The notes under the pieces: generated by a model
Database searches by the model: none
What the model was told of the DNA's origin: nothing
Seen by the model: the letters and a program-made list of their open reading frames with translations, nothing else
Shown: positions 12,882 through 24,339 of the stretch, in pieces
How positions within the stretch are numbered: position 1 is the stretch's first letter
Layout: each line of letters begins with the position of its first letter
From: Bryoerythrophyllum caledonicum
Taxonomy: Eukaryota; Streptophyta; Bryopsida; Pottiales; Pottiaceae
Assembly (NCBI GenBank): GCA_963971425.1
Contig: OZ020522.1
Coordinates: 4,314,168-4,378,167, forward strand
Length of the DNA stretch: 64,000 nt
Direction of reading: 5' to 3'
Program-made: the position numbers and the translations under genes

Positions 12882-13690
12882 CCCCTAAAAGTTCACAACA
12901 TTTGAGCACTCAAACTCGCCGAAAACTGCCAGTTTCAATGCATTCAACACAAAATGCAAATAAACACAACTTTTACACATCTAACCGTAGGATCTTGTAC
13001 TAAGATTGTACAAGTCTGTGTGGTGTAAAAAAAATTAGTTTGACCTCACAAATTGGAAAATATTAGCCTTTGAAGTGAGACATTTACTCTTCTTGAGGGC
13101 ATACTAGTCACCTTCAACAAACTTTGACCACCTTCTATGGCATATTTTTGCACTACGGTCTGTGGTTTTCTAATTTCAACTTTAAAAGGATCATGTTAGG
13201 CACATGTGCACCAAATTTTTGAAGTAGAAGAGGGGTGTAAGATGTCCTTAAAAATCGTGCAATGCAACAATGTGTTGAGAATTAACAATACACTTCAAGT
13301 TTTGCATAAATCATATCCTTCTCGTATTTTTGAAATTTGAAAATCCTTCAGTAGATGCAAAGATTTCCAATTTTTCTCCAATAGAGATTTTTCTTTTTTA
13401 AAAATGGACAAGAACTCAAATTTTTTGTTGAATTTAGAATTTATTGAAGTTTTGCTACACTCTTGTTATATATCACACTAAACCGCTGCACTATTTGTAT
13501 ATGTTACTAAAAAAAGTTTGTAACTTATGAACCGAAAGTCAGATTTCTACAAAAAAATTATGTCTACGGAAAGCTAATAAAAAGTTGCCTACCCAATAAA
13601 AAATTCTCAGAAAATCATGCCAAAATTTGAGATTGTGGGACCTTACCCAAACTTAAAATGTCCCCCGAGGGGACATTGGGCCTTTAGGGG
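12882..13690. mobile_element. piggyBac-type MITE, 809 bp, TTAA flanks
   Basis: Begins CCCCTAAAAG and ends GGGCCTTTAGGGG, directly flanked by TTAA at 12878-12881 and 13691-13694. TTAA duplication with C-rich inverted ends is the hallmark of piggyBac elements. The interior, with 'ccgtaggatcttgtacta' and 'gtcccccgaggggacatt', matches the 810-bp element at 36133-36942. Non-coding. Confidence 0.75.
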
Positions 13691-13694
13691 TTAA

Positions 13695-15880
13695 CGACCA
13701 TAGGTGGTCCATAGGTGGTCACTTTTGGAATAAATTGCAAATTTGGTGGACCGATGCTTCATCTCTGTTTGATCCACGGCCTAGGTTAAGTTTCAAGAAT
13801 TCATGCGCTTTCAACAAATGTAGTGAGATGGTGCGCCAAAGTCTATTGGGCGAGCTAATAATAGTGATTTCCGCGACGATTAGTCGCAATGAAATGTACC
13901 TAGTGTGTAGATGATGTTCAACATGATCTATTACACTTGTAAGCGTGGTCATCCTATTAGGCCTTATATAGTTATTGAAGTTGGCGATCCATTGCAAATT
14001 GTAATTGTTTAGTATACATGTTGGTTGTCTCATACCAATGGCTCAATACTTTGCTAGTTTATCAAAATTCAATTTAATCTTGAAACGTCAGAAGGTGTCG
14101 TTGGTGGCTACAATATTCTACATGTATATTGTCGCATTTGAACATGATGAGGTTCACATATGGAAGTGACCTCCAATTGAAAGATGTCATTTAAAGAGGC
14201 TTCGATCCAAAGCTATAAGTGTTGCTAAATTTTCTTCCATTTTTTGTATTCTACATAGTAAAATATGTGCCTGTGTATACAGTTCCCAAGTAACATTTAA
14301 GGGTGAACACACTTCCGTCACTGACCACCAAAAGCTGAATAATGCACTTCGATTGAATCCTCCATATGCAATCTCATTTTTCTCATTTTTTGGCAACACT
14401 TTCAACAGACCAATTCTCCAACAAAATCTCCACAATACCAATGCAACCTACTATGGTTGAACCAACCAAACCACCAACTTCTATAGTCAGCTCCCTTTCA
14501 TCTCTTACAACAACCATTTCAAAAAACACAGCCAGCTTGGATCTATAACAAATATTTGCTCTCGACAACAGTAATTTGCTTATAATAGCTACATCCATCA
14601 AGCCAAAACTCACCCTTCATGATGTTCATTGCATGTTATAGAAAGCAAATTTTGTTAAAACAAACATTGTTGTTGTAAGGGGAGCTGACTATATACCCAA
14701 GTTTTTGTATTTTACAAAGAAGATATGCTATAATAACTGATGCATGATTCTACTTTAACGCCTAAAATCCTTGACAATTTCACACCAAAAGCACTTCAAA
14801 ACTGTTGATTCTAGTGCAATAATTAAGGAATTTAACAAGGAATTTTGTTTCCGGTTTCACTGTAAAATCACAATTAAGACTTATTAAGTGATGTGCTTAC
14901 AAAGTTTCATAGAGTATTATCGCATTGATTGAAAAATTATAGTGCTTGGAGTTCGAGAGAATCGTTCAAATTCTTCCCTGCATCGAATGGATGAGTAGAC
15001 TTTGACTTCACTCGGTATCAATTTTTTTGGACTACACAAGCTCTAAATTAATCTCCACCATGTTAACCCATACATGACTAAATGGCTCACTTCTGCCTAC
15101 AATATTCTACATGTATGGTGTTGTATTTGAACATGATATGGTTCAGATATTGAAATAACCTTCAAATGAAAGATGGTAGTTGAAGAACCTAAAATCCACA
15201 GGTGTTAGTCTTGCTAATCTTTGATACATTTCTTCTATTCAATAATGTAAAATACTTCCATATATACTCAATTCCCCATTGATGTTGAAGAATCAAGCAT
15301 GATATCCGTTCCTGCTACACTAATTTATAGAAGTAGAGAAGCAGTGAAGCATGTTCAAACCATTTTAAATGAAAAATGCTACACCCCACGAGTATGCAAG
15401 GAATGGAGGTTAAAAAATTGCTAATTCACCTTTCATATTTTTTTGGTGAACTTGACATGTTGTAAGAAAATAATTCAAATTATCAATAAGAAGGTTTACA
15501 ACACATATTTTGGAAAAAATTAAAAGTAAAAAAATGTGAAGATCTCTAGAGTTTTCCTGAAAGTGCTTCTCGAAGAGGCAAGCTAGGAGGAATATGGTGC
15601 TAGACCGTATGAGATTTGAAAACAGAAAGAAAGAGAGCATGAGGAAATTCGAATCCTTTACTTCAACTCCAATGAAATGCTTTGACAATCAATGCTCTTG
15701 GGCCATACTCCATGCAAGCTAAATCTCCCCCATACTGTGGTACCCTAAGTTCTCAAAAAGCTGATCAATAGTTCCACCACACCATTCCCAAGCCAAGTCA
15801 CCATGTGCATGTGGTCCCAATTTCTAACATAAGACCCTAAGATTGGGGGTGACTATCCAGTGTGTTTTGGTGGCTTTCAG
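13695..15880. repeat. Array unit 2: AT-rich part
   Basis: Begins 'cgaccataggtggtccatagg', the same start as the AT parts of units 3-6. Ordered blocks recur in each unit: 'gaatcctccatatgcaatctc', 'ctatagtcagctccctttc', 'tgacaatttcacaccaaaagc' and 'attctacatgtatggtg'. No coding frame is preserved across copies. Confidence 0.6.
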
Positions 15881-15884
15881 GAAA

Positions 15885-17345
15885 ACTCTGATAACTCCAA
15901 AGAATGTCAAATTCTTGCTTCTGAACTTTTACAAAACTGTGCAATAGAATGTCAAAACAAACCTCAACACTCCCTCTTCTCTGCTGCGCCACAGCACACT
16001 CCAAAAAATTGAGGGTGATTCACTTCCAGTTGCAAACACGGGAGAACGCCTGCTCATCGTCATGAGAAGGTGGCATGGCGAATGCGATCTTGCAAAATCT
16101 GCAAATTGCATATACAAACCGCAAGCAAGCATAAACGAACATTTCTCACACCATCACAAAAAGGAAACATCACATCCAAGAATCACATAAGCCAAAGAGA
16201 AGGTCATGCACTCAAGATCGGACTCCATTCTCCAAAGTGTAGTGAATGATGCGTAATCAGATTCTCATTCAATCAGTGTCACAAACACAAAAAATAAGCA
16301 CTCTGCAACAGCGTCCCCGTATGTGCGCAATCAGAGGCCTCCTCCAGAGGCCCGAACTAGAACTCTCCATCATCGGATATATCATCGCTACTGTCCTAAC
16401 TCTACTCTCCACCACAGCTCAGCATAGTAAACAACAGGAAATCGCTCAAATCGTGCCTCAGAGAAGGCACAACCGCGCGCAGCTCATCCCATCTTGCAAG
16501 AATCATGGCCCTGCAGCTCCGCTCCGCAATGTCAAGCAGGCCGGAAATTATGTGAAAAATTGAACGAACATCAGCCATGTCCGCGAAACGCATCTCCTCC
16601 TCAGTTCCTGCTGCTCCACGAGAACGAGCGCTGCGATAGCGAGGAGCGTGCGCCGTGCACCATCGACGTGAGCGAGCTCAGCACGGACCGCGCTATGGCG
16701 GCCTTCACCTGCCCGCGCCGGGGCCTCCTGTGAGCAGTCGCGGCCATGGCCCGGGACAACAACGCTCCACGATTGACTGCCATCGCAACTGATGCGCAAC
16801 CGAAACTCAAACACGCAATTGGAAACAACTCAAAAGTGCAAAACGAATTCGCAATTGAAGAGCGCAGATCACAATTGAGCGACACGAGATTGCAGCTGGA
16901 ATTCTGCGAAGACTACCGCCACCACTGCCTTTATAGTTCAAGCTCCCCTTGACGAGCATGGATGAACAAAGCACGTGGGCTTTAAGATGGATGGATGAGC
17001 GTGGATGAGGAGCTGGGATTGTAGAAGGGCCCTTGTTGAGTTTGGGCATTGTTGATGGATGGATGGATGAGGAGGAGGAGGCGTGATGGGGTTGGGCTTG
17101 GGCAGCAAGCTTGGGCCATCATTGTGACATGGATGACGTGGTTTGACTTGGACCTACCTACCAACAGAGAAGGTGGGGGCGAAGGGGCGGGGGGCGGGGG
17201 TGGCGGTATTTCGGACTTGGTTACTTGGGACCATGATGTCATGGATCATTCCCTCTCTGATTCTTGGTTCTCCAATTCTGTCTGTGGCCCAGTTTTAAAA
17301 TCGGTTTTAGGGAAGGGAGGGTAAAATAGTGTAGAATCGGATTTT
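15885..17345 (-). repeat. Array unit 2: D module
   Basis: TATA box at 16928-16936 (minus strand), ATG at 16783, 60-residue frame ending at 16601. A second frame, MRFADMADVRSIF at 16593-16402, begins 8 bases downstream and is longer than in the other copies (63 residues). The 5' block includes 'ccgccacccccgcc' and a run of 'tccatccatccatc'. The 3' block includes the MPPSHDDEQV-like region, frame-disturbed here. Layout as in the other copies. Confidence 0.6.
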
Positions 17346-18655
17346 TACAAGAAAGGTTGAAGTGTTAATCATTTAAGGATAGTAGGTGGTCCATAGGTGG
17401 TCATTTTTGGAGTAATTTTCAAATTTGGTAGATCGATACTTCATCTCTCTTTGATTCGCGGCCTAAATTAAATTTTAAGGATTTCTGCACTTCGAACAAA
17501 TGTGGTGAGCTATAGTGATTTCTGTGAAGACTAGTTGCAAAGAATTGTACCCACTCTGTAACTAATGTTGGACATGATCTATTTCACTCATAGGCCGGGT
17601 CACCCTCGTAGGCCTTATAGGGTTAAGAAATTTGGCAACTTATTATAACATATTTGCTATACATGTTGGTCGTCTAATACCAATGGTTGAAATGTCTTTG
17701 CTAGTTTGTCAAAATTCAATCCAATACACTTCCATCACTGACTACAAGAAGTAGAATAATGCACTTCCTTTGAATCCATCATGCTCAATATCATTTTTCT
17801 TAATTTTTGCAATACTTTCAACATACCAATTCTTCAACAAAAACTCCACAATATCACTGCAACCTACTATTGTTGCACCACCCAAACCACCAACTTCTAT
17901 AGTCAACTCCGTTTACAAGAGCATCTCTTACAACAACCATTTCATTAAAACAACCAACTTGAGTCCATAAAAATTATGTGCTCTCTACAACGATAATCTA
18001 ATTATAACAACATCCATCAAGTTGGAAGCCAACCCTCATGACGTCCATTACGTGTTAAAGAAAACAATTCTTAGTAAAACAAAACGGTTGTTGTAGAGGG
18101 AGTTGACTATGTACCCAAGTTTTTGTATTTCACAACAAAGATACGCTATAATAATTGATGCATGATTCAACCTTAACCCCTAAAAATCCTTGACAATTTC
18201 ACACCAAAAACACTTCAAAATTGTTCATTCTAGTTCAATGAGTAAGGTAGGAAACAAGAAATTTGATTTCTACTTTTCAATATAGATTCACAATTAAGTC
18301 TTATTAATTAATGTACTCACAAACTTTGAATGCATAGATTGAAAGATTATAGTGTTTGGAGTTAGAAGAAACGGTTCAATTTCTTCCGTGCGTAGATGGA
18401 TTAGTAGACTTTGACTTCACTTGGTGTCCAATTTTTTGCACCACAGAGTGACTAAATTAACTTCCACAATGTTAACTTTTACACGTCAAAACGGCCCAAT
18501 GATAGCTATCGTATTCTACATGTATGGTGTCAAATTTAAACATGATAAGGTTCAAATAATGAAATGACCTCCAAAGAAAAGACAATAGTTGAAGAATCTC
18601 AAATTCAAAAGTCTAGACTTGTTGATCTTTACTGTAGTTCTTAACTTTATGTTTG
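17346..18655. repeat. Array unit 3: AT-rich part
   Basis: Same block order as unit 2, starting 'gtgttaatcatttaaggata'. It preserves two uninterrupted TTAA sites that are occupied by MITEs in other units: 17353-17367 (two TTAA four bases apart) and 18055-18058 ('cgtgttaaagaaaac'). It therefore serves as an empty-site reference. Confidence 0.6.
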
Positions 18656-18659
18656 TGAA

Positions 18660-20293
18660 TTTCAAAAAAATATGCAGATCTCTCTGTTTGTAGAAATGAA
18701 GAAGGCTTGATCACGAAGGAGCAAGATGGAGCCGCGATGAGAGCTCTCGCCGCTGTGGTAGCACAACAGAATCGATTGAGCTTGTGCCAATGCACATCGT
18801 TGCCTCAGTTAACAAAATCTGCTCAATCTACTAACGGTTCTGCTCTCCTGAACATCAACTTTGTTAGAAATCAGCCATTGCCCTTTTGAGCTGAATTAGG
18901 GTTTGACTCGACATTCGACAAGAAATCCTCGACATGCGACAAGAAATCCTCGACACTCCCTCTTCTCTGCTGCGCAACAGCACACTCCATAAACTTGAGA
19001 GTGATTCACTTACACTTGAGGACAGTGAAGAACACCTGCTCATCGTCATGAGAAGGTGGCATCGCGAATGCGATCTTGCAAAATCTGCACATTGCATATT
19101 GAAACCACAAGCAAGCATTAACGAACATTTCTCACACCATCAAAAAAAGGAAACATCACATCCAAGAATCACATAAGCCAAAGAGAAGGTCAAGCACTGA
19201 AGATCGGACCCCATTCTCCAAAGTCTAGTGAATGATGCGTTATCAGATTCTCATTCAATCAGTGTCACAAATACAAAAAATAAGCACTCTGCAGCATCGT
19301 CCATGTATGTGTGCATTCAGAGGCCTCCTCCGGAGGCCCGAACTAGAACTCTCCATCATCGGATATATCATCGCTACTGTCCTAACTCTACTCTCCACCA
19401 TAGCTCAGCATAGTAAACAACAGGAAATCGCTCCCCTTCGCTCTAATCGTGCCTCAGAGAAGGCACAACTGCGCGCAGCTCATCCGCACCCGCAAGAATC
19501 ATGGCCCTGCAGCTCTGCTCCGCAATGTCAAGCAGGCCGGAAATTATGTGAAAAATTGAACAAACATCAGCCATGTCCGCGAAACGCATCTCCTCCTCAG
19601 TTCCTGCTGCTCCACGAGAACGAGCGCTGCGATAGCGAGGAGCGCGCGCCGTGCACCATCGACGTGATCGAGCTCAGCACGGACCGCGCTATGGCGGCCT
19701 TCACCTGCCCGCGCCGGGGCCTCCTGTGAGCAGTCGCGGCCATGGCCCGGGACAACAACGCTCCTTGGTTGACTGCCATCGCAACTGATGCGCAACCGAA
19801 ACTCAAACACGCAACTGGAAACAACTCAAAAGTGCAAAACGAATTCGCAATTGAAGAGCGCAGATCACAATTGAGCGACACGAGATTGCAGCTGGAATTC
19901 TGTGAAGAATACCGCCACCACTGCCTTTATAGTTCAAGCTCCCCTTGACGAGCACGGATGAACAAAGCACGTGGGCATTTTAGATGGATGGATGAGCGTG
20001 GATGAGGAGCTGGGATTCCAGAAGGGCCGTTGTTGAGTTTGGGCATTGTTGATGGATGGATGGATGAGGAGGAGGAGGCGTGATGGGGTTGGGCTTGGGC
20101 AGCAAGCCTGAGTGATGATTGTGGCATGGATGACATGGACTGACTTGGACCTACCTACTAACGGAGAAGGTGGGGGCGAAGGGGCGGGGGGCGGGGGTGG
20201 CGGTATTTCTGACTTGGAACAATACTTGGGACAATGATGCCGGGGATCTTTCTGTTTCTGATTCTTTTGTCTGTGGCTCAGTTCTAAATTCGG
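18660..20293 (-). repeat. Array unit 3: D module
   Basis: TATA box at 19924-19932 (minus strand), ATG at 19779, 60-residue frame to 19597, then the MRFADMADV frame of about 50 residues. On the plus strand at 18707-18889 a 60-codon frame (MITKEQDGAAMRALAAV) is identical in unit 4 and changed at several residues in unit 5. The unit is cut at 20294 by a MITE and continues at 32341. Confidence 0.6.
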
Positions 20294-20378
20294 TACACTG
20301 AAATTTATGTTTAGTGTAGTGGCAAAAATAGTGTACTTACCCTAGTACACTATTTGTAAAGAAGTTGTCAATTAGTGT

Positions 20379-20688
20379 CCCGCTCACTAGGTTCAATCCG
20401 TGTTCGGGCTGTCAGGCCCTGTTTTGGTCTTCTTTCCGTCTCCCGCGGCCGTCCCCCAAAAGCATCTTTCCGCCCCCTTGTCCGCGTCTTTTCCTTCCAG
20501 CGCCTCTCGCCCTTTCCGAGATCCCTGCCCGATCCATCCCGATAAGCGCCTGCCCGCCCCTGCTATCGGCGCAGACCCCGAGACCCGATAACACCATATC
20601 GGCTATCGGCCTAGGAACGGATCCACGCCCACGTGTACCGGTGGGACCCATCCACCCCCCTCCGCCGCCGATAAGCCAGTATCATCCG
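20379..20688 (+). repeat. MULE left terminal inverted repeat, 310 bp
   Basis: Starts CCCGCTCACTAGGTTC and ends at AGTATCATCCG. It is the reverse complement of 30431-30740, with equal length and no difference seen. It contains several CCGATA/TATCGG motifs. The 79-codon frames inside both repeats are mirror copies and not genes. Confidence 0.93.
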
Positions 20689-20822
20689 GGCAATCCGAGG
20701 AGCGGAGATGATGTAGATGATTTATGTTGGACTCGGCTTGCAACGTCTCCCCAGCCCGTGTTCATTGCGGCGCCATTTGTTGTGCTCGCGGGAGAGTAGA
20801 GTGTCACCGATAGGCAGCGGGA

Positions 20823-23800
20823 ATGGAGTTCCTGGATCTGAATCTCCTGCCGCCGGTCTTCCCAGGTGTGGATGCAAGTGAGGTACCAGTTCGGAGTGGA
20901 GCCGATAACGGGGTGGCAGCGAGAGGATGGAGGCGGCAGGGTCGAAAGAAGCCTGCTGGTGTGCGTGAGGAGGGTGTGCAAGATCTAGATACAGCTATCC
21001 GAGAAGGCCCGCACGCTCGGTACCTCATGAAGCATGGTCACAAGGTTCTTAGGATGCGTGATGCATTACATAAGCCTCCACCTGGTTTGCTAACTTGGAA
21101 AGATCTGAGGTGGAATTTTGAGGCCGAGAGGGAGACGAAGTCCGCTGTTGATGACCTCCATGGTCTTCCTGATCATGACCCCGGTGAGGGAAAGCAATCG
21201 AAGCTTATCGCCTACATTCCATGGGATAGAGTAATGGATTTCGTGAACGGTGAGCAATCATGCCGAAAGGACGTCGAGACCACATTCGTGCGGGATAAAT
21301 TCGACCCCACGAACGTGGGAGATAAGACCCACTATCGCTGGAACTGCCCCATCGAGCTTCAACGGTAAGATGGTCATTGCTGTTACGAGGATTACTGTCA
21401 TATCGTCTACTGCGCACTGTATCCATCACAAAAAGTTCTCGGCTGTCGTTGCAGATGGCGTTGTCAATACGGTCCCCAAGACAATAGAGACAAGATCGAC
21501 GATATCACTCCCGATATGGCACCCACAGCACGACGATACAATCGGAAAGGAAAACAGATATACTCAGGACGTGGTCAGAAAGGCCCTCGTGCTACTGACG
21601 CGAAGGAGGGAGGGTCTATGAAGGTGGGCTGCCAATGTAGATTCTATGTAAGGAGGTACTACTTTCTACCATCTATCGCCGAGATAGGGTACTTCTGCAA
21701 AGATCACGTTGATAGAGAGGGCAATATCGTTCACGATAAGGTAAACATCACCAGGGGGAGACTCAGATTCCGAAAGTGCATATCGGAGGAGGTTAGAGAT
21801 TGGGTTCTACGGCAGTACGACGAGCTCGTTCCTATGGAATCGATTAAACTAAAGCATCAGAGGTTGGTACTCAAAGGACGCGATGAGGGCACGCTCACAC
21901 CTTCTCGGGATTGTTTCCTGAGCATGGAGGATATTCGGAACATTTGTGGCGTCCGTGCGCAAGGACTCTACATGAAGCACCATAATGATGCCGAGAGTGT
22001 TAGAATGTGGGTACGAGAGAATCGAGAGATGGTATTCTACTACCAGGATCCGGGGACTAAGATAGAAGGGGTCCTGAACTCTGACAACGTGCCCTTCGTG
22101 ATAGGGATTCAGACCCCTTTTCAGCTGCGGATGATGCTCAACTATGGGCACGATAGCATTATTGCGATAGACGGGACCTTCGCTACAAACAACAAGAAGG
22201 TATGTGCCTTTACGACTCGCTCTGAATGTGTCTACTCATCCGATCTACAAACTTGTGCAACATCGATTCGTATCTTCTAGTACTAATATTTCCTATTGTT
22301 TACAGTACCCTCTATTCACGATGATGGTGTTCGACGACTGGAGGAATGGCGTGCCCGTCGCCTTTATAATCACCGCGAGATCAAAACAAAGTGATCTAGT
22401 GCCTTGGATGCACGCTCTAAAAGAGAAGCTAGAGCAAATCAACCCAAGATGGAGACCTACAGCATTCGTACTCGACGACGCCGATAACGAGATCAACTCA
22501 CTCCGGTAAGAAACTATAGAGACTCGCAGAATACCCCCTCTGGTTTCATATCTTGCCTTTTGTACGTCAGGTTCAGGTCGGGATGATCCGACATATCGGC
22601 GTTCCGGCTTTCTCGTATCGTGCCGGGTTATCTGATGGGTTATCGTGTTTTTACTTATCGCAGGGAAGTTTGGCCTCGGTCGTTTCTGTTCCTATGCTTG
22701 TGGCACGTGCGTCGAGCCTGGCAAAAGAACGCTTGTGCGAAGTTGAAAGACATGGAGACGAGAGCTGCTGCATTGCGTACTGTAGGGGATCTTATGTACA
22801 TGTCGGAGACACCAAGTGATTGCGATGACCCTGCTACGAGAGGACCTCCTACGAGGATCTGGACGTTGTTAGAGTGGGTTCAACACGTCTATATGGAGGC
22901 AAAGGCACGCATTCCAGATGCAAAGGAGTACTGGAAGTATTTTGACAAGGAATGGATGCCGAAAATCCATATGTGGGTAGTGGGAGACAGAAAGATCCCT
23001 CATGCGGGCCAGGATACCACAGCTGCGATAGAGTCATTCCATTCGAACATGAAATCCGTCTTGCGACAGTCGAAAAGGAAGCTTATCGGCCGACGGATGG
23101 ACTGGCTTATCTATGAGCTCACTGGGAATGTCATTGAGAAATATGACTACACCGACTGGAGTAAACAGAACGGGTTCGTGAAGAACAAGAAGCTGAGGCA
23201 GATTATGGTAAACTCCATTATCCAAGCCAATTCTATCCCAAACGAGAACGTCGTATTGCCAATGTATATTGGAGGACCGGCTTTGGTTAGGTCTTCGAAA
23301 CGAGGTCACATTGCGTACGCTGTATACAATCCCTGCACGGAGTGGGCCGTCTGCGAGTGTGTGTATTCCCAGAAAGGGAACATCTGCAAGCATCAAGTTA
23401 AAGTACTCGAGTTAACGAGACCCGACCTCGCCTCGGGCAAGATTGCCCGATACCTCGGCTCTCTACGCGGCACGGCCCAAGGAGGTATGACCAATCTCCT
23501 GCTCTCCAACGACCAGAGATCGGAAATCCTACGGCCTGTTCTCGATATCGACGCCAACGAAATGTTGCCTTCAAGATCATGTGACCGAGATGTATGTTTC
23601 GAGACATCGCCAACACGAGAACTGGGAAGTGTGTGGTCAGATGACTTCGACCGCATGCACCAACTCATTTTGAAGCTCCTCGATAAGGCGTATCGGCAAC
23701 CGATACTGGCGCGGCACTTGGACGCCGGGTTACGAAGTATGGATGGGACATTGTCCAGAATCGAGGCAGATATTGATGCCGGCATGCTTCATCCACTGCT

Positions 23801-23930
23801 GCAGATTGCTCATTCCCTCCCTTGTAACCGAGACGGGCTCGGAATGAGGCTTCAAAGGCTGCGCGATTTCTTAGATTCGCGAGGTTACCGACATTCCTCG
23901 GCTCGTGCTCCCGAGAACCTTACGCAGTAA
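20823..23930 (+). CDS. mudrA: MURA-type transposase with SWIM zinc finger
   Basis: Cuts and joins the ends of the MULE. Four exons read by phase: 20823-21364, 21455-22199, 22306-22505 and 22664-23930, giving 917 residues, all introns GT-AG. An N-terminal Cys/His region (WRC near 181, then GCQC and KDH) resembles the WRKY-GCM1/FLYWCH-like DNA-binding fold of MULE transposases. The catalytic triad is IAIDGTF (D420), FVLDDADNE (D486) and AAIESFHSN (E619). LFLCLWHVRRAW is the usual helix between the second D and the E. A C-terminal SWIM finger has C726, C728, C737 and H739. The third intron is inferred because the usual frame is only recovered by joining 22505 to 22664. The frame is intact. Confidence 0.92.
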
Positions 23931-23965
23931 GCATAGCCAATAGGCTATATTCTTAATTTAGACAT

Positions 23966-23989
23966 CCGATAACGCCACCGCGTTATCGG
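23966..23989. terminator. Perfect 10-bp hairpin between the convergent MULE genes
   Basis: CCGATAACGC, a 4-base loop, then GCGTTATCGG, starting 36 bases after the transposase stop. It lies in the ~410-bp gap between the two convergent genes. It could mark a 3' end or be a protein-binding site. The same TATCGG motif recurs across the element. The function is inferred from position only. Confidence 0.35.
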
Positions 23990-24339
23990 GTTGCCATATT
24001 GTGGTCCATCGTCCTCTCCTACATATGTTCATCTTATCGGAAGAGGTATACTGCGCTCGCTCCTATAGTTCTTATCGCGGGAGGTATAGTCCTCGATAGG
24101 ATACAAACAGGATTGGTAGGACAAATACACATTATTATGCATAGATAAACGATAGCCAGGATAGATAGACAACGGGAGATCATTTCATTACCAACACATT
24201 CTTGTACATTTTGGAATGTACAGTACAGATTTGTCCGGTATTTGATCGGAAAATGAATGTATACACACCTATCGTCCTACCGCTAACTCTGAGCCTAACC
24301 TATCGTACATGTAAAATACAAGAAGAAGAAGCTCTGAGC

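Noticed and set aside
16548-16814. 88-codon minus-strand frame (also in units 3-6)
   Set aside because: It overlaps the 60-residue frame in another phase, starts within the presumed leader, and ends soon after the second ATG. It is kept only as part of the fused-frame remark for copy 1.
20412-20651. 79-codon frame, also found at 30468-30707
   Set aside because: The two are mirror copies inside the MULE inverted repeats, with no domain. They reflect repeat identity and not a gene.
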